From: Ktedonobacter racemifer DSM 44963
Lineage (GTDB): Bacteria; Chloroflexota; Ktedonobacteria; Ktedonobacterales; Ktedonobacteraceae
Direction of reading: 5' to 3'
Assembly (NCBI RefSeq): GCF_000178855.1
Contig: NZ_ADVG01000001.1
Location: forward strand, 2,207,481 to 2,271,480
DNA length: 64,000 nt
Shown here: in pieces, positions 7,796 to 17,609 of the stretch
Layout of the letters: each line of letters opens with the position of its first letter
How positions within the stretch are numbered: the stretch's first letter is position 1
The notes under the pieces: generated by a model
Databases searched by the model: none
The model's input: only the letters and a program-made list of their open reading frames with translations
What the model was told of the DNA's origin: nothing
Program-made: the position numbers and the translations under genes

Positions 7796-10582
7796 GTGTT
7801 ATTTGAAGAGTTCGCGAACGAGACCAACAGCCAGAGTCCAGTACGCGCACAATATCTGAATATTAAACGCCAAAATCCAGACGCCATCCTTTTCTTCCGC
7901 ATGGGCGACTTCTACGAAATGTTTGATGATGACGCCGAGATCGTCGCCCGCGAACTGGAAATCGCCCTGACCCGGCGCGACTTTGGGCGTGGGCAGAAAT
8001 CCCCCATGGCGGGTATTCCTCATCACGCGGCCGACGGCTATATTGCCCGACTCGTTGGCAAGGGGTACCGCGTGGCAATCTGCGAGCAGGTGAGCGATCC
8101 CGCCCTCTCGAAGGGACTGGTTGAGCGCGAAGTAGTCCGCATTGTCACGCCTGGCACCATCATAGACCCCTCCATGCTGGCCGCGAAACGCAATAATTTT
8201 CTGGCTGCGGTCGTCCCCGGTCGAGGTGCCATTGGTATCGCGTATATCGACATTACAACGGGCGAGTTCGCGGTCACACAATTTGCCACGCCTGAGCCTG
8301 AGCTAGCCATTCAACAGGAGATCTCACGCGTCAGTCCCGCCGAGGTGCTGGTCGAAGCCCACTATAGCCGCCTGGGCAATCGCAAGAAGCGCTGGCTGGC
8401 CACTGTCATGAGCGAGAAGCAGGTCACAAAGTTGGGGAGCAACGGGAACGCCAACGCGGAAATTCCCGACCTGGAGGCGGAAGAGGATGAGGAAGAAGAT
8501 TATGCGCCCCTCGTCAAACTGCTCTCAGGTCTGGCCGGGCATGTCACCCCCTATGACTCACGCTACTTCGCCGAAGACGATGCCCGTCACCGCCTGCTCA
8601 AGCAGTTTGAGGTCTCCTCACTTGAAGGCTTTGGCTGCGCCCATCTGCCCCTGGCCGTCCGGGCCGCAGGCGCCGTTCTCTCTTATGTGCAGGAGACTCA
8701 GAAGGGCCTGCTCCAACACCTGATCGCGCTGGAAACCTACTCGACCAATAACTTTATGACCCTCGATCCTTACACCCGCCGCAACCTGGAACTCTTTGAG
8801 ACAGGACGCCTGAACTCGGTCAAAGGCTCGCTGCTCTGGGTGCTGGATAAGACGCATTCGCCGATGGGAGGGCGCCTGCTGCGGCGCTGGATCGGACAGC
8901 CCCTGCTGGATATTCCTACCCTACAACTGCGCCAGCAGACGATTAGCGAACTCCTCACCGATACCCTGCTCCAGGCGCGCCTGGGAGAGGCACTCAAACG
9001 CGCAGGCGACCTGGAGCGCCTGATCAACCGCGTTCGCCAGCGTATCGCCAACCCACGCGACCTGGTGGCCCTCGCAACGGGCCTGCACGCCGCCGCCGAG
9101 GTACGCACCTGCCTCGATGAAACCGCGAGCGAGAACGCGCCCTCCCTTGTACGCCTGGTTGATCGCCTCGCCGAGAATGACGATATCATCGAGCTCATTG
9201 AAAAGGCCATTATCGAAGAGCCACCCGTCAGTATCAACGAAGGCGGCATCATCCGTGCGGGTTTTAGCGCCGAGCTGGACAAGCTTAAAGAGGCCTCACA
9301 GAATGGCCGGCAATGGATTACCGAACTGGAACAGCGCGAGCGCAAACGCACGGGTATCTCAAATCTGCGCGTCGGCTTCAACAAAGCCTATGGCTACTTT
9401 ATCGAGATCACCAACGCCAACCTGAATCGCGCGCCCACTGAATATATTCGCCGCCAGACGCTCACCAATAGCGAGCGCTATATCACCCCCGATCTCAAAG
9501 AGTACGAGACGCTGATCCTGAACGCACAAGATCGCATCAACAAGATGGAGAACGAGTTCTTTACGCAATTGCGCTCGGATATCGCGATCCATGCCGCTGA
9601 ACGCATCCTGGATACCGCCCACGCCATCGCTGAGATCGACGTTTTTCTGAGCCTGGCGGAGGTCGCGGCAAAAAGTGACTATTGTCGCCCCCAGCTCAAC
9701 GAGGACGACACCATCCATATTGTGGCCGGGCGTCACCCCGTTGTCGAGCAGGCACAGACGGATACCCCGTTTATCCCCAATGATACCGACATCTCAAATC
9801 ACGAGGCCCAGATCGCCATCATCACAGGCCCCAATATGGCAGGTAAGTCAACCTACTTGCGCCAGGTGGCACTCATTACCTTGATGGCTCAGATTGGCTC
9901 CTATGTCCCGGCCGAGTCGGCCACCATTGGCATTGTGGATCGCATTTTTACCCGTATCGGCGCCCAGGACGACCTGGCCACGGGCCAGAGCACCTTTATG
10001 GTCGAGATGGTCGAGACCGCCAATATCCTACATCACGCCACGCCGCGCAGCCTGCTGATCCTCGATGAGATCGGGCGCGGCACCAGTACCTATGATGGCC
10101 TGGCCATCGCGCGCGCCATCGTGGAGTACCTGCATAATAATAAGCGCTGTGGCGCACGCACCTTCTTCGCCACGCATTATCATGAACTGGTCGAGGTGAG
10201 CAAACTGCTCCCACGCATTCGCTGCCTCAATGTGGCCGTGGCCGAGGAAGATGGCAAGGTCATTTTCCTGCGCAAGATTGTGCCTGGAGGCGCGGATCGC
10301 AGCTACGGCATTCACGTAGCCCAGCTAGCTGGCATTCCCCGGCCCGTTCTCCACCGCGCAGAAGAGATCCTCGCCGAGCTTGAACGCCAGGGAGATGCCA
10401 AGGCGCGCCGCAAGGCCATGCGCGATATGGCGATGCCCGCCGCCTGGCAGATGACGCTACTGGCGTCCGAGCCACACCCGCTCATTGATGAGCTGAAAAC
10501 CATGAAGGTTGATGAGCTAACGCCCATAGAGGCTATCAGTAAGCTCTATGAACTACAACAAAAAGCACAACGTGACTCGTGA
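7796..10582 (+). CDS. mutS: DNA mismatch repair ATPase MutS
   Basis: MutS recognises base mismatches and small loops and starts repair. From GTG 7796 (AGGAGGG upstream) it has 928 residues, slightly longer than usual. The mismatch-reading motif MGDFYEMF is at residues 36-43 (Phe39, Glu41). Walker A is GPNMAGKS at about 678-685, Walker B ends in LLILDEIGRG (Asp757, Glu758), and the C-terminal helix-turn-helix follows. An extra acidic insert with EAEEDEEED at about 228-236 adds length in the connector region. The frame extends upstream to 7613 through hairpin LIR-2, which is why that longer start is rejected. No mutL lies next to it. Confidence 0.97.
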   Translation: MLFEEFANETNSQSPVRAQYLNIKRQNPDAILFFRMGDFYEMFDDDAEIVARELEIALTRRDFGRGQKSPMAGIPHHAADGYIARLVGKGYRVAICEQVSDPALSKGLVEREVVRIVTPGTIIDPSMLAAKRNNFLAAVVPGRGAIGIAYIDITTGEFAVTQFATPEPELAIQQEISRVSPAEVLVEAHYSRLGNRKKRWLATVMSEKQVTKLGSNGNANAEIPDLEAEEDEEEDYAPLVKLLSGLAGHVTPYDSRYFAEDDARHRLLKQFEVSSLEGFGCAHLPLAVRAAGAVLSYVQETQKGLLQHLIALETYSTNNFMTLDPYTRRNLELFETGRLNSVKGSLLWVLDKTHSPMGGRLLRRWIGQPLLDIPTLQLRQQTISELLTDTLLQARLGEALKRAGDLERLINRVRQRIANPRDLVALATGLHAAAEVRTCLDETASENAPSLVRLVDRLAENDDIIELIEKAIIEEPPVSINEGGIIRAGFSAELDKLKEASQNGRQWITELEQRERKRTGISNLRVGFNKAYGYFIEITNANLNRAPTEYIRRQTLTNSERYITPDLKEYETLILNAQDRINKMENEFFTQLRSDIAIHAAERILDTAHAIAEIDVFLSLAEVAAKSDYCRPQLNEDDTIHIVAGRHPVVEQAQTDTPFIPNDTDISNHEAQIAIITGPNMAGKSTYLRQVALITLMAQIGSYVPAESATIGIVDRIFTRIGAQDDLATGQSTFMVEMVETANILHHATPRSLLILDEIGRGTSTYDGLAIARAIVEYLHNNKRCGARTFFATHYHELVEVSKLLPRIRCLNVAVAEEDGKVIFLRKIVPGGADRSYGIHVAQLAGIPRPVLHRAEEILAELERQGDAKARRKAMRDMAMPAAWQMTLLASEPHPLIDELKTMKVDELTPIEAISKLYELQQKAQRDS

Positions 10583-10660
10583 ATAGGGTGTATATGCGTA
10601 TGGCGCGGGCAATGTCCGCGCCATACGCATATACACCCTATCCCTGCGCGCCGCAGGCGC
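10583..10660. repeat. Long hairpin LIR-3 with GC-rich companion
   Basis: It starts at the base after the mutS stop. Arms 10583-10608 and 10616-10641 pair perfectly over 26 bp around a 7-base loop; one A-C mismatch further out lengthens the stem. The companion stem GCGCCGCAGGCGC occupies 10648-10660, identical to that of LIR-2. No T-run follows. It could end mutS transcription but lacks the classic intrinsic-terminator tail. Confidence 0.88.
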
Positions 10661-10784
10661 GAGAGCAGATGCTAAACGTACATTACTCATCTATCTACCA
10701 TCTTGAACCCATCTGTGATATCATTAAAGAGGTTGGCGATAGTGTACGATTTACAATAAATAAAATCTCTTTGTTGGAGGATTA

Positions 10785-12797
10785 ATGACAACGCAACAGC
10801 AATCACCAGTACAGCCAAAGCAACTTGAGGACCTTTGCATCAATACTATTCGTACTCTTGCTATGGATGGTGTACAGAAAGCCAACTCCGGACATCCCGG
10901 CACCGCCATGGCGCTCGCGCCACTCACCTATCTGCTCTGGACCAAGTATATGCGCCACAATCCGCGCAATCCACACTGGTTCAACCGCGACCGCTTCATT
11001 CTCTCCGCGGGCCACGCATCTATGCTGCTCTACAGCATGCTACACCTGACGGGCTATGATCTGCCCCTTGAAGAACTGAAAAACTTCCGCCAGTGGGGTA
11101 GCCGCACGCCTGGTCATCCCGAATACCACCACGTCCCCGGCGTTGAGACCACAACTGGCCCCCTGGGGCAGGGCTTCGTCAATGGTGTTGGTATGGCAAT
11201 CGCACAACGCTTCCAGGCCAGCCGCTACAACCGCCCTGACCATACACTGCTTGATCACTACATTTACACTATCTGTAGCGATGGCGACCTGATGGAGGGT
11301 ATCACCTCCGAGGCGGCCTCTATTGCCGGTCACCTGAAGCTGGGGAAACTCATCTACTTCTATGACGACAACAAGATTACCATCGAGGGCGACACCAGCC
11401 TGGCCTTCACAGAGAATGTTGGTGCGCGCTTCGAGAGCTACGGCTGGCATGTGCAGCACATCGCCGACGTCAACGACCTGGAAGCCGTGAGCCAGGTCAT
11501 CGAAGCTGCCCAGGCCGATGAACGTCCCTCAATCGTTGTCACTCGCACGCACATCGCCTATGGCAGCCCAAATAAACAGGACAAAGAGTCGGCCCATGGT
11601 TCGCCTCTGGGTGAGCAGGAGATTCTGCTGACCAAGAAAAACCTTGGCTGGCCCTCTGAGGAGCCTTTCTACGAGCCAGAAGAGGCCGTGGCCTATTTCC
11701 GCCAGGCCGTTGAGCGTGGCGCGCAGCAAGAGTTGGCCTGGCAGGAGCAGTTCGCGGCCTATGCCAAAGCCTATCCCGAGCTGGCCCAGTTGTGGCAGCA
11801 GGAGCAGGACGGCAAGCTTCCCGAGGGCTGGGACAGCGAAATCCCAACCTTTAAAGCAGGCGAGGCCCTGGCCAGCCGCGCTGCCTCAGGCAAGACCATC
11901 AATGCGCTCGCGCCTAAGCTACCTAACCTGATCGGAGGCTCCGCCGACCTGGCGCCTTCCACCAATACCTATATGAAAGGCCTGGGCGATTTCACGGCTG
12001 ACGAGAACGGTCGCAATATGCACTTTGGTATCCGCGAGCATGCCATGGGCGCGATCCTCAATGGTATGGCACTCTACGGAGGCCTCATTCCCTTTGGCGC
12101 GACCTTCCTCATCTTCTCTGAGTACATGCGCCCACCCATCCGCCTGGCCGCAATCATGCGCCAGAAGGCCATCTATGTCTACACCCATGACAGCATTGGC
12201 GTCGGCGAGGACGGTCCTACCCATCAGCCTATCGAGCAGCTGGCGGCCCTGCGCGCCATCCCTGGCCTGACCGTCATCCGCCCGGGTGACGCGAACGAGA
12301 CAGCCGAGGCCTGGCGCAACGCCATCACCATTGAGGGTCCGGTCGCCATCGTGCTCTCACGCCAGAACCTGCCCACCGTGGACCGCACCACGCATGCCAG
12401 CGCGGCCAATGTGGCTAAAGGTGCCTATGTCATCAGCGATAGCGAGGCGACACCACAGGTTATCCTGATCGCGACTGGCTCCGAGCTGGCCCTGGCGCTT
12501 AGCTCAGCAGAAAAGCTGCGACAAGAGGGCATCGCCGTTCGTGTAGTAAGTATGCCCAGCCACGAACTCTTTGAGAAGCAGAGCGCCGAGTATAAAGAAA
12601 GCGTCCTGCCTAAGAGTGTACGGGCACGTATCGCGATCGAGGCTGCCTCTCCCTTCGGTTGGGAGCGCTACGTTGGCCTGGATGGTGATACCGTCACCCT
12701 GGATCACTACGGCGCCTCGGCTCCGTTCAGCGTCCTCTACGAGAAGTTTGGCTTCACCGTAGAGAATGTCACCACTAAGGCGAAAAATCTGCTTTAA
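10785..12797 (+). CDS. tkt: Transketolase
   Basis: Transfers two-carbon ketol units with thiamine diphosphate in the non-oxidative pentose-phosphate pathway. The 670-residue length is standard. Seen are the N-terminal [14 protein letters not shown], the substrate/TPP region [15 protein letters not shown], the TPP-binding motif [10 protein letters not shown], and the pyrimidine-domain [14 protein letters not shown] plus [19 protein letters not shown] 10785 follows TTGGAGGA at good spacing. It opens a stretch of six pentose-phosphate genes (tkt, tal, zwf, opcA, pgl, rpe), though gaps with hairpins suggest several transcripts rather than one operon. Confidence 0.97.
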   Translation: MTTQQQSPVQPKQLEDLCINTIRTLAMDGVQKANSGHPGTAMALAPLTYLLWTKYMRHNPRNPHWFNRDRFILSAGHASMLLYSMLHLTGYDLPLEELKNFRQWGSRTPGHPEYHHVPGVETTTGPLGQGFVNGVGMAIAQRFQASRYNRPDHTLLDHYIYTICSDGDLMEGITSEAASIAGHLKLGKLIYFYDDNKITIEGDTSLAFTENVGARFESYGWHVQHIADVNDLEAVSQVIEAAQADERPSIVVTRTHIAYGSPNKQDKESAHGSPLGEQEILLTKKNLGWPSEEPFYEPEEAVAYFRQAVERGAQQELAWQEQFAAYAKAYPELAQLWQQEQDGKLPEGWDSEIPTFKAGEALASRAASGKTINALAPKLPNLIGGSADLAPSTNTYMKGLGDFTADENGRNMHFGIREHAMGAILNGMALYGGLIPFGATFLIFSEYMRPPIRLAAIMRQKAIYVYTHDSIGVGEDGPTHQPIEQLAALRAIPGLTVIRPGDANETAEAWRNAITIEGPVAIVLSRQNLPTVDRTTHASAANVAKGAYVISDSEATPQVILIATGSELALALSSAEKLRQEGIAVRVVSMPSHELFEKQSAEYKESVLPKSVRARIAIEAASPFGWERYVGLDGDTVTLDHYGASAPFSVLYEKFGFTVENVTTKAKNLL

Positions 12798-12817
12798 GCG
12801 CAGAGAGAAAGAGAAGG

Positions 12818-12870
12818 GCCAGGAGCCACTGTCAGGGACAAGAGTACTATAGCCAGCCTTCGCTCCTGGC
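12818..12870 (+). terminator. Inverted repeat behind tkt
   Basis: GCCAGGAGC (12818-12826) pairs with GCTCCTGGC (12862-12870) across a 35-base loop. It lies 20 bp after the tkt stop. The long loop and the weak T-content make this a modest terminator candidate. Confidence 0.4.
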
Positions 12871-12931
12871 ACATCTTTGAAAGTGAGGGAGACACCTCTC
12901 CCTCTTACCCTCAAATACCTGTTATATCTAC

Positions 12932-12962
12932 TTGACAAATGGGTTGCCTTTGGTAGTACGAT
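12932..12962 (+). promoter_or_regulatory. Possible promoter for tal
   Basis: TTGACA (12932-12937) and TACGAT (12957-12962) are separated by 19 bases, slightly longer than optimal. It lies about 80 bp before the tal start and behind the tkt inverted repeat, which fits separate transcription of tal. Confidence 0.4.
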
Positions 12963-13039
12963 TTAGAGGGCAACAGATACAAGCTTGACGAAGATGTGTA
13001 CTTACAAGCGTACATTCATCATATAAGGAGAAGAATGTA

Positions 13040-14170
13040 ATGACCAATCCACTGGTACAGTTACAGGACCAGGGACAGAGCGTCTGGTACGACAATATTG
13101 ACCGTGCTCAGATCGCTTCTGGCGAGTTCACGAGAATGCTGAAAGAAGATGGCATTCTTGGTGTGACCGCCAACCCGACAATTTTTGAGAAATCCATTAG
13201 CGCCGGTCATGCCTATGATGAGCAGATGCAGCAGCTCATCAAAGAGGGCAAGAGCTCCAACGAGATCTACGAGGACCTGGTTATTCAGGACATCCGCACC
13301 GTTGCCGACCTGCTACGCCCTATCTATGATCGCACCGAGGGCAAGGATGGCTATGTCAGCCTGGAGGTCTCCCCAGAGCTCGCCAACGACACCGAGGGCA
13401 CGATTAAAGAGGCTGAGCGCTTCTGGAATATAGTCGAGCGCCCCAACCTGATGATCAAGATCCCTGCGACCCCGGCTGGCATTCCCGCCATCTATGAGAC
13501 CCTACGCAAAGGCATCAACGTCAACATCACCTTGATCTTCTCACTACAGTCCTATGCTGATGTCGTCGATGCCTATGTGCGCGCACTCGAGGAGCGCAAC
13601 AGCGGGGGTCAGGATATCAGCCGCATCGCCTCGGTCGCCAGCTTCTTTGTCAGCCGCGTTGATACGCTGGTCGACAAGCTGCTTGAGGACAAGATCAAGG
13701 CCGGTGGCGCTGCCTCGCTCAAAGAGCTTGAGGGCAAGGCCGCTATCGCCAACGCGCGTCTCGTCTACCAGGACTTCAAACGCTTCTTCAACACCCCTCG
13801 CTTCGAGACGTTGAAGCATGCGGGCGCGCATGTGCAGCGTCCGCTGTGGGCCAGCACCAGCACCAAGAACCCGGCCTACCGCGACGTCCTCTATGCCGAG
13901 GAACTGATTGGCCCTGATACGGTTGACACCATGCCTCTTGACACCATCAAGAACTTCCGCGACCATGGTATCGTCAAAAACACCATCGAGAACGATATCG
14001 AGGGCGCGAAGCGGACACTTGATGAGCTGGAGAAGAATGGTATCCAGTACGACCAGGTCACCAAGCAGTTGCAGGACGAAGGGGTCCAGAAGTTCATTGA
14101 TTCTTTCCACCAGCTCTTCGCTGGTATTAAGAGCAAGAAACAGGCACTCAAAGAGCAGGTTGCTGACTAG
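13040..14170 (+). CDS. tal: Transaldolase
   Basis: Transfers a dihydroxyacetone unit through a Schiff base in the non-oxidative pentose-phosphate pathway. 376 residues fits the longer transaldolase type of Actinobacteria and Cyanobacteria. The signature GVTANPTIFEKSI lies near residue 40, and the Schiff-base lysine is in NLMIKIPAT (about Lys140). INVNITLIFS and the SVASFFVSRVDT segment follow. ATG 13040 has ATAAGGAGA upstream. It sits between tkt and zwf, as in many cyanobacterial and actinobacterial genomes where tal, zwf and opcA travel together. Confidence 0.96.
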   Translation: MTNPLVQLQDQGQSVWYDNIDRAQIASGEFTRMLKEDGILGVTANPTIFEKSISAGHAYDEQMQQLIKEGKSSNEIYEDLVIQDIRTVADLLRPIYDRTEGKDGYVSLEVSPELANDTEGTIKEAERFWNIVERPNLMIKIPATPAGIPAIYETLRKGINVNITLIFSLQSYADVVDAYVRALEERNSGGQDISRIASVASFFVSRVDTLVDKLLEDKIKAGGAASLKELEGKAAIANARLVYQDFKRFFNTPRFETLKHAGAHVQRPLWASTSTKNPAYRDVLYAEELIGPDTVDTMPLDTIKNFRDHGIVKNTIENDIEGAKRTLDELEKNGIQYDQVTKQLQDEGVQKFIDSFHQLFAGIKSKKQALKEQVAD

Positions 14171-14193
14171 AGGTCTGCACAGGCACCAATAGA

Positions 14194-14236
14194 CGCCTGC
14201 CAGGCGCCAGGGTAGGGATACATTATCCCTGCCCTG
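14194..14236 (+). terminator. Double hairpin behind tal
   Basis: Two adjacent stems: CGCCTGCCAGGCG (14194-14206) and a 13-bp stem CAGGGTAGGGATA / TATCCCTGCCCTG (14208-14220 with 14224-14236) with loop CAT and one T-G pair. It lies 23 bp behind the tal stop and is followed by TTCTGCTGCGTTTC. It probably ends tal transcription. It resembles a short member of the LIR family, a companion stem plus a G-rich 5' arm. The rest of the 352-bp gap up to zwf holds only the direct repeat listed separately. Confidence 0.55.
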
Positions 14237-14470
14237 TTCTGCTGCGTTTCTTCATAGACTTTCTTGAAGAACAAGCACAGAAATTCAGGCGCACTCGCGC
14301 GCGTATATACTATAAAGTATTTCACTGCATCAGTTCGCTTATCACCGGTTCTTTTCTCCATGGCAGGTAGCCAGATGCTACCATGAGGGGTTATACTTCT
14401 TGTAGAGACGAACTATCTGCTGGACTAACAAGCACCAGGAGACCGGCGTTACCAGAGTTTGACAACACGA

Positions 14471-14496
14471 TCTTAGATTACATGTCTTAGATTACA
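14471..14496 (+). repeat. 12-bp tandem direct repeat upstream of zwf
   Basis: TCTTAGATTACA occurs at 14471-14482 and again at 14485-14496, 14 bases apart, directly before the zwf ribosome-binding site. The spacing could fit a transcription-factor or RNA-binding site in the leader. Nothing in the sequence names a regulator. Confidence 0.6.
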
Positions 14497-14522
14497 CATT
14501 CTTGAATGAGGAGATTACACTC

Positions 14523-16073
14523 ATGCCTCAGCGTAGCGTAGTCGAAGCGCCCAACCCCTTTCGCGAGGGGCTACGCATTAAACAGAGCCCAGAACCATGC
14601 GTGATGGTCATCTTCGGCGCTACCGGCGACCTGACTCACCGCAAGTTGCTGCCAGCGCTCTATAACCTGGCCCTGGAACATCCCCTGCCCGCAGGCTTCT
14701 CTGTCGTGGCATTCGCACGCCGTCCTTACAATGATGAGGTCTTTCGCAAACAGGCGCTCGACTCTATCAACGAGTTTTCTCGTCAGAAGCCAGTAAACGA
14801 GCAGGTCTGGGAGAGCTTCTCCAATGGCATCTTCTACCTGCAATCCGACTTCCATGAGCCAGAAGGCTATGAGAAACTCGCAGCTCTACTCAACCGCCTT
14901 GACCAGGAGCGGGGCACCAGTGGCAATCGCATCTTCTACCTATCCACGCCACCCAGCCAGTATCCTACCATTATTCAGAACCTGGGGGCCGTTGGTCTCA
15001 ACCGCAACCGTAAAGGGTGGACGCGCATCATTGTCGAGAAACCCTTTGGTCATGATCTCACTTCTGCTCGCGAGTTGAACCGCCAGATCGGTAAGGTCTT
15101 TAAAGAGGATCAGATCTATCGCATTGACCACTACCTGGGGAAAGAGACCGTCCAGAATATCCTGGTCTTCCGCCTGGCCAATGGCATCTTCGAACCTATC
15201 TGGAACCGGCGCTATATCGATCATGTCCAGATTACTGTTGCCGAGAATATCGGCATTGAGGGCCGCGGTGGCTACTACGAAGAGTCAGGCGCCATCCGCG
15301 ATATGATTCAAAACCATATGCTCCAGTTGCTGACGCTGGTAGCCATGGAACCCCCCATTGCCTTTGATGCCAACGCGGTCCGCGACGAAAAGGTGAAAGT
15401 GCTCCACGCGCTTCAGCCGCTCTCTGGTCGCGAGGCCCTCCAAAACACGATACGCGCCCAATACACGGCTGGCTATGTCGGTGGACACCAGGTCGGCGGC
15501 TACCTGAGCGAGAACGGCGTCTCACCAACGTCCTACACCGAGACCTATGTTGCCATGAAATTGTTCATTGACAACTGGCGCTGGGCAGGCGTTCCATTCT
15601 ACCTGAGAACAGGCAAACACCTTCCCAAGCGTGTCACAGAGATCGCCATTCAATTTAAGCAGCCACCTCTGATGATCTTTAAGCAAAATGATGCTCAGGG
15701 GCAGGTCGAACCAAACGTCTTGACGCTGCGTATCCAGCCAGATGAAGGTATCTCCTTGAAATTCGGTGCCAAGGTACCGGGTACCGATCAGCAGATTCGC
15801 TCGGTTAATATGGACTTCTTCTACGGCTCGTCCTTCGTACGCGAGCAGCCCGAGGCCTACGAGCGTCTCTTGCTTGATGCCATGCTCGGCGACTCAACCC
15901 TCTTCACCCGCCGCGACGAGGTAGAGGCCGCCTGGACCTTTGTACAGGGCATTCTTGATGCCTGGAAGAACGAGTCACCTGCCACCATTCATACCTATGA
16001 GTCTGGTACGTGGGGACCCCAGGGCTCCGATGAGTTCATCTGGCGAGATGGCTTCCGCTGGCGCCGTCCTTGA
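14523..16073 (+). CDS. zwf: Glucose-6-phosphate 1-dehydrogenase
   Basis: Oxidises glucose-6-phosphate to 6-phosphogluconolactone with NADP+, the entry to the oxidative pentose-phosphate branch. 516 residues is usual for the actinobacterial/cyanobacterial form. The dinucleotide-binding FGATGDLTHRKLLP starts at residue 31, and the catalytic RIDHYLGKE is at about 200-208. ATG 14523 is preferred over TTG 14502, because GAGGAG lies at proper distance before the ATG. The next gene is opcA, its assembly and activation factor. A 12-bp direct repeat just upstream may regulate it. Confidence 0.97.
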   Translation: MPQRSVVEAPNPFREGLRIKQSPEPCVMVIFGATGDLTHRKLLPALYNLALEHPLPAGFSVVAFARRPYNDEVFRKQALDSINEFSRQKPVNEQVWESFSNGIFYLQSDFHEPEGYEKLAALLNRLDQERGTSGNRIFYLSTPPSQYPTIIQNLGAVGLNRNRKGWTRIIVEKPFGHDLTSARELNRQIGKVFKEDQIYRIDHYLGKETVQNILVFRLANGIFEPIWNRRYIDHVQITVAENIGIEGRGGYYEESGAIRDMIQNHMLQLLTLVAMEPPIAFDANAVRDEKVKVLHALQPLSGREALQNTIRAQYTAGYVGGHQVGGYLSENGVSPTSYTETYVAMKLFIDNWRWAGVPFYLRTGKHLPKRVTEIAIQFKQPPLMIFKQNDAQGQVEPNVLTLRIQPDEGISLKFGAKVPGTDQQIRSVNMDFFYGSSFVREQPEAYERLLLDAMLGDSTLFTRRDEVEAAWTFVQGILDAWKNESPATIHTYESGTWGPQGSDEFIWRDGFRWRRP

Positions 16074-16170
16074 TTATAACAGCCTGTATGCTTAGTTTGT
16101 AGCGATAAAAGATGTAGCACAACGCAGTCCACATGAACAATGAAGTTCACTTTGATGAAGGGGAACGGGA

Positions 16171-17448
16171 ATGACGAAGGCATCCTTTGAAAACCCAGGC
16201 GTGCATCTCCCCTGGGCTGGTAAACCGGTACGCATGGAAGAGGCCGAGGAGATTCTCACCTCGCTCTGGCACCTGTCCGCCGACAACGTGCGCATTAGCC
16301 AGAATGTGAATGTGCGCGCCAGTGTCCTCAATTTTGTCATCTGTGCGCCGGACATAGCCACAGCGCAGCGCGCTAGCTCACTGCTTCGCGATCTCTGTAG
16401 TACCCATATTGCGCGCGTCATACTGCTCATCCTTGATACCAGCGAAAGTTCACCCACCGAGGTCAGCACGTGGGTGACCCTCCGCTCGTTTCCAGTCATC
16501 TCCGATATCATGCGCCACAACTTTGAACAGATTACGATCATGCTCAGTGGGTCCGCTCTTCGCTCCGCAGCTACGATCATCCAGCCCTTGCTCAAACCAG
16601 AGCTTCCCATTTATCTGTGGTGGCTCCAGGATCCGCCCCGTGATGAGACCCTCTTTTCGCACCTGGCACAGACAAGCAATCGCGTCATTGTCGATTCCGA
16701 AAGCTTCCTTCAGCCAGAGAATAGCCTGGCTCGCCTGGCAGCGCACCTGCAAGACACGGCGGAGAACTCCAGCTGGGCGCTCAGCGATCTTAATTGGGGG
16801 CGCATCACGCCCTGGCGTCAACTGGTCGCGCAATTTTTCGATGTGCCCGCCTATCAAGACTACTTGAGCGGCATCTATCAAATAGAGATTGAGCACGCCA
16901 TTTCACCTACCAGGGACACCACTGGCGCGAACGGCAGCAGTCCTACAACTCCTACCGTCAATCCAACGCGCGCGCTCCTCTTTTCCGCCTGGCTACTCAA
17001 GAGCCTGAACTGGCAGATCGATACCGCCAATGAACGGAACCAGCATCATCCAGAGACGGGCGAGCATTCCTGGCATACATCACACGCCACGGGCAAGCTC
17101 CAATTACCAGGCACAGATGAACTCCTGGTTCATAGTGGGCGTGGCAGTATTACCATTCGCCCTCGTGTTGAACCCGCGCTCACACCTGGCTCACTCTGCC
17201 TGGTCCGTATCTTAAGTGCCCTCGATGATAAACATGCGACCTTTGCCATTGATCGCGCCGATGGCGCGGAATATGCGATCACCTCGGTCGAGCTACCCGA
17301 AGGCACACGCCATCAACGCACCGTTAGCCTGGGACAAAGTTCCTCGCGCATAGCCAGCACCTTGCTGCACGATGAGCTAGAGATTCTAGGACATGATCGC
17401 CTCTTTGAGGCCGCGCTCAATGAAGTCTATAGACTTCTTGTAGAATAA
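16171..17448 (+). CDS. opcA: OpcA-family glucose-6-phosphate dehydrogenase assembly protein
   Basis: OpcA is required for active G6PDH in cyanobacteria and also occurs in Actinobacteria. The 425-residue protein has the family segments RASVLNFVICAPD near residue 50, ITIMLSGSALRSAA and LPIYLWWLQDPP near residue 150. ATG 16171 follows GAAGGGGAACGGG. It sits 97 bp after zwf, the expected partner order zwf-opcA, and the 6-phosphogluconolactonase gene follows. The role is from family and context; no catalytic motif is expected. Confidence 0.9.
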   Translation: MTKASFENPGVHLPWAGKPVRMEEAEEILTSLWHLSADNVRISQNVNVRASVLNFVICAPDIATAQRASSLLRDLCSTHIARVILLILDTSESSPTEVSTWVTLRSFPVISDIMRHNFEQITIMLSGSALRSAATIIQPLLKPELPIYLWWLQDPPRDETLFSHLAQTSNRVIVDSESFLQPENSLARLAAHLQDTAENSSWALSDLNWGRITPWRQLVAQFFDVPAYQDYLSGIYQIEIEHAISPTRDTTGANGSSPTTPTVNPTRALLFSAWLLKSLNWQIDTANERNQHHPETGEHSWHTSHATGKLQLPGTDELLVHSGRGSITIRPRVEPALTPGSLCLVRILSALDDKHATFAIDRADGAEYAITSVELPEGTRHQRTVSLGQSSSRIASTLLHDELEILGHDRLFEAALNEVYRLLVE

Positions 17449-17460
17449 CAACAGGCACGT

Positions 17461-17543
17461 CTGGTATGTGGTGAGGTGCAGTCTGGCAGCCACTGGCTGC
17501 CAGACTGCACCTCACCACATACCAGGGCGAGCGCCACAGGCGT
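17461..17543. repeat. Long perfect hairpin LIR-4 with companion stem
   Basis: Arms 17461-17490 and 17496-17525 are exact 30-bp complements around CACTG. The companion GCGCCACAGGCGT (17531-17543) differs by two bases from that in LIR-2 and LIR-3. It separates opcA and pgl, which face the same way. Confidence 0.9.
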
Positions 17544-17609
17544 GAGATGTCACGCCAAAGACCTGCACATCGTGTACTACTCAGTCAGCTTTGTAGGAGA
17601 GAAACAAAC

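Noticed and set aside
10579..10785. 68-codon open frame between mutS and tkt
   Set aside because: It runs through hairpin LIR-3 and overlaps the mutS end; no ribosome-binding site; an artefact of the inverted repeat.
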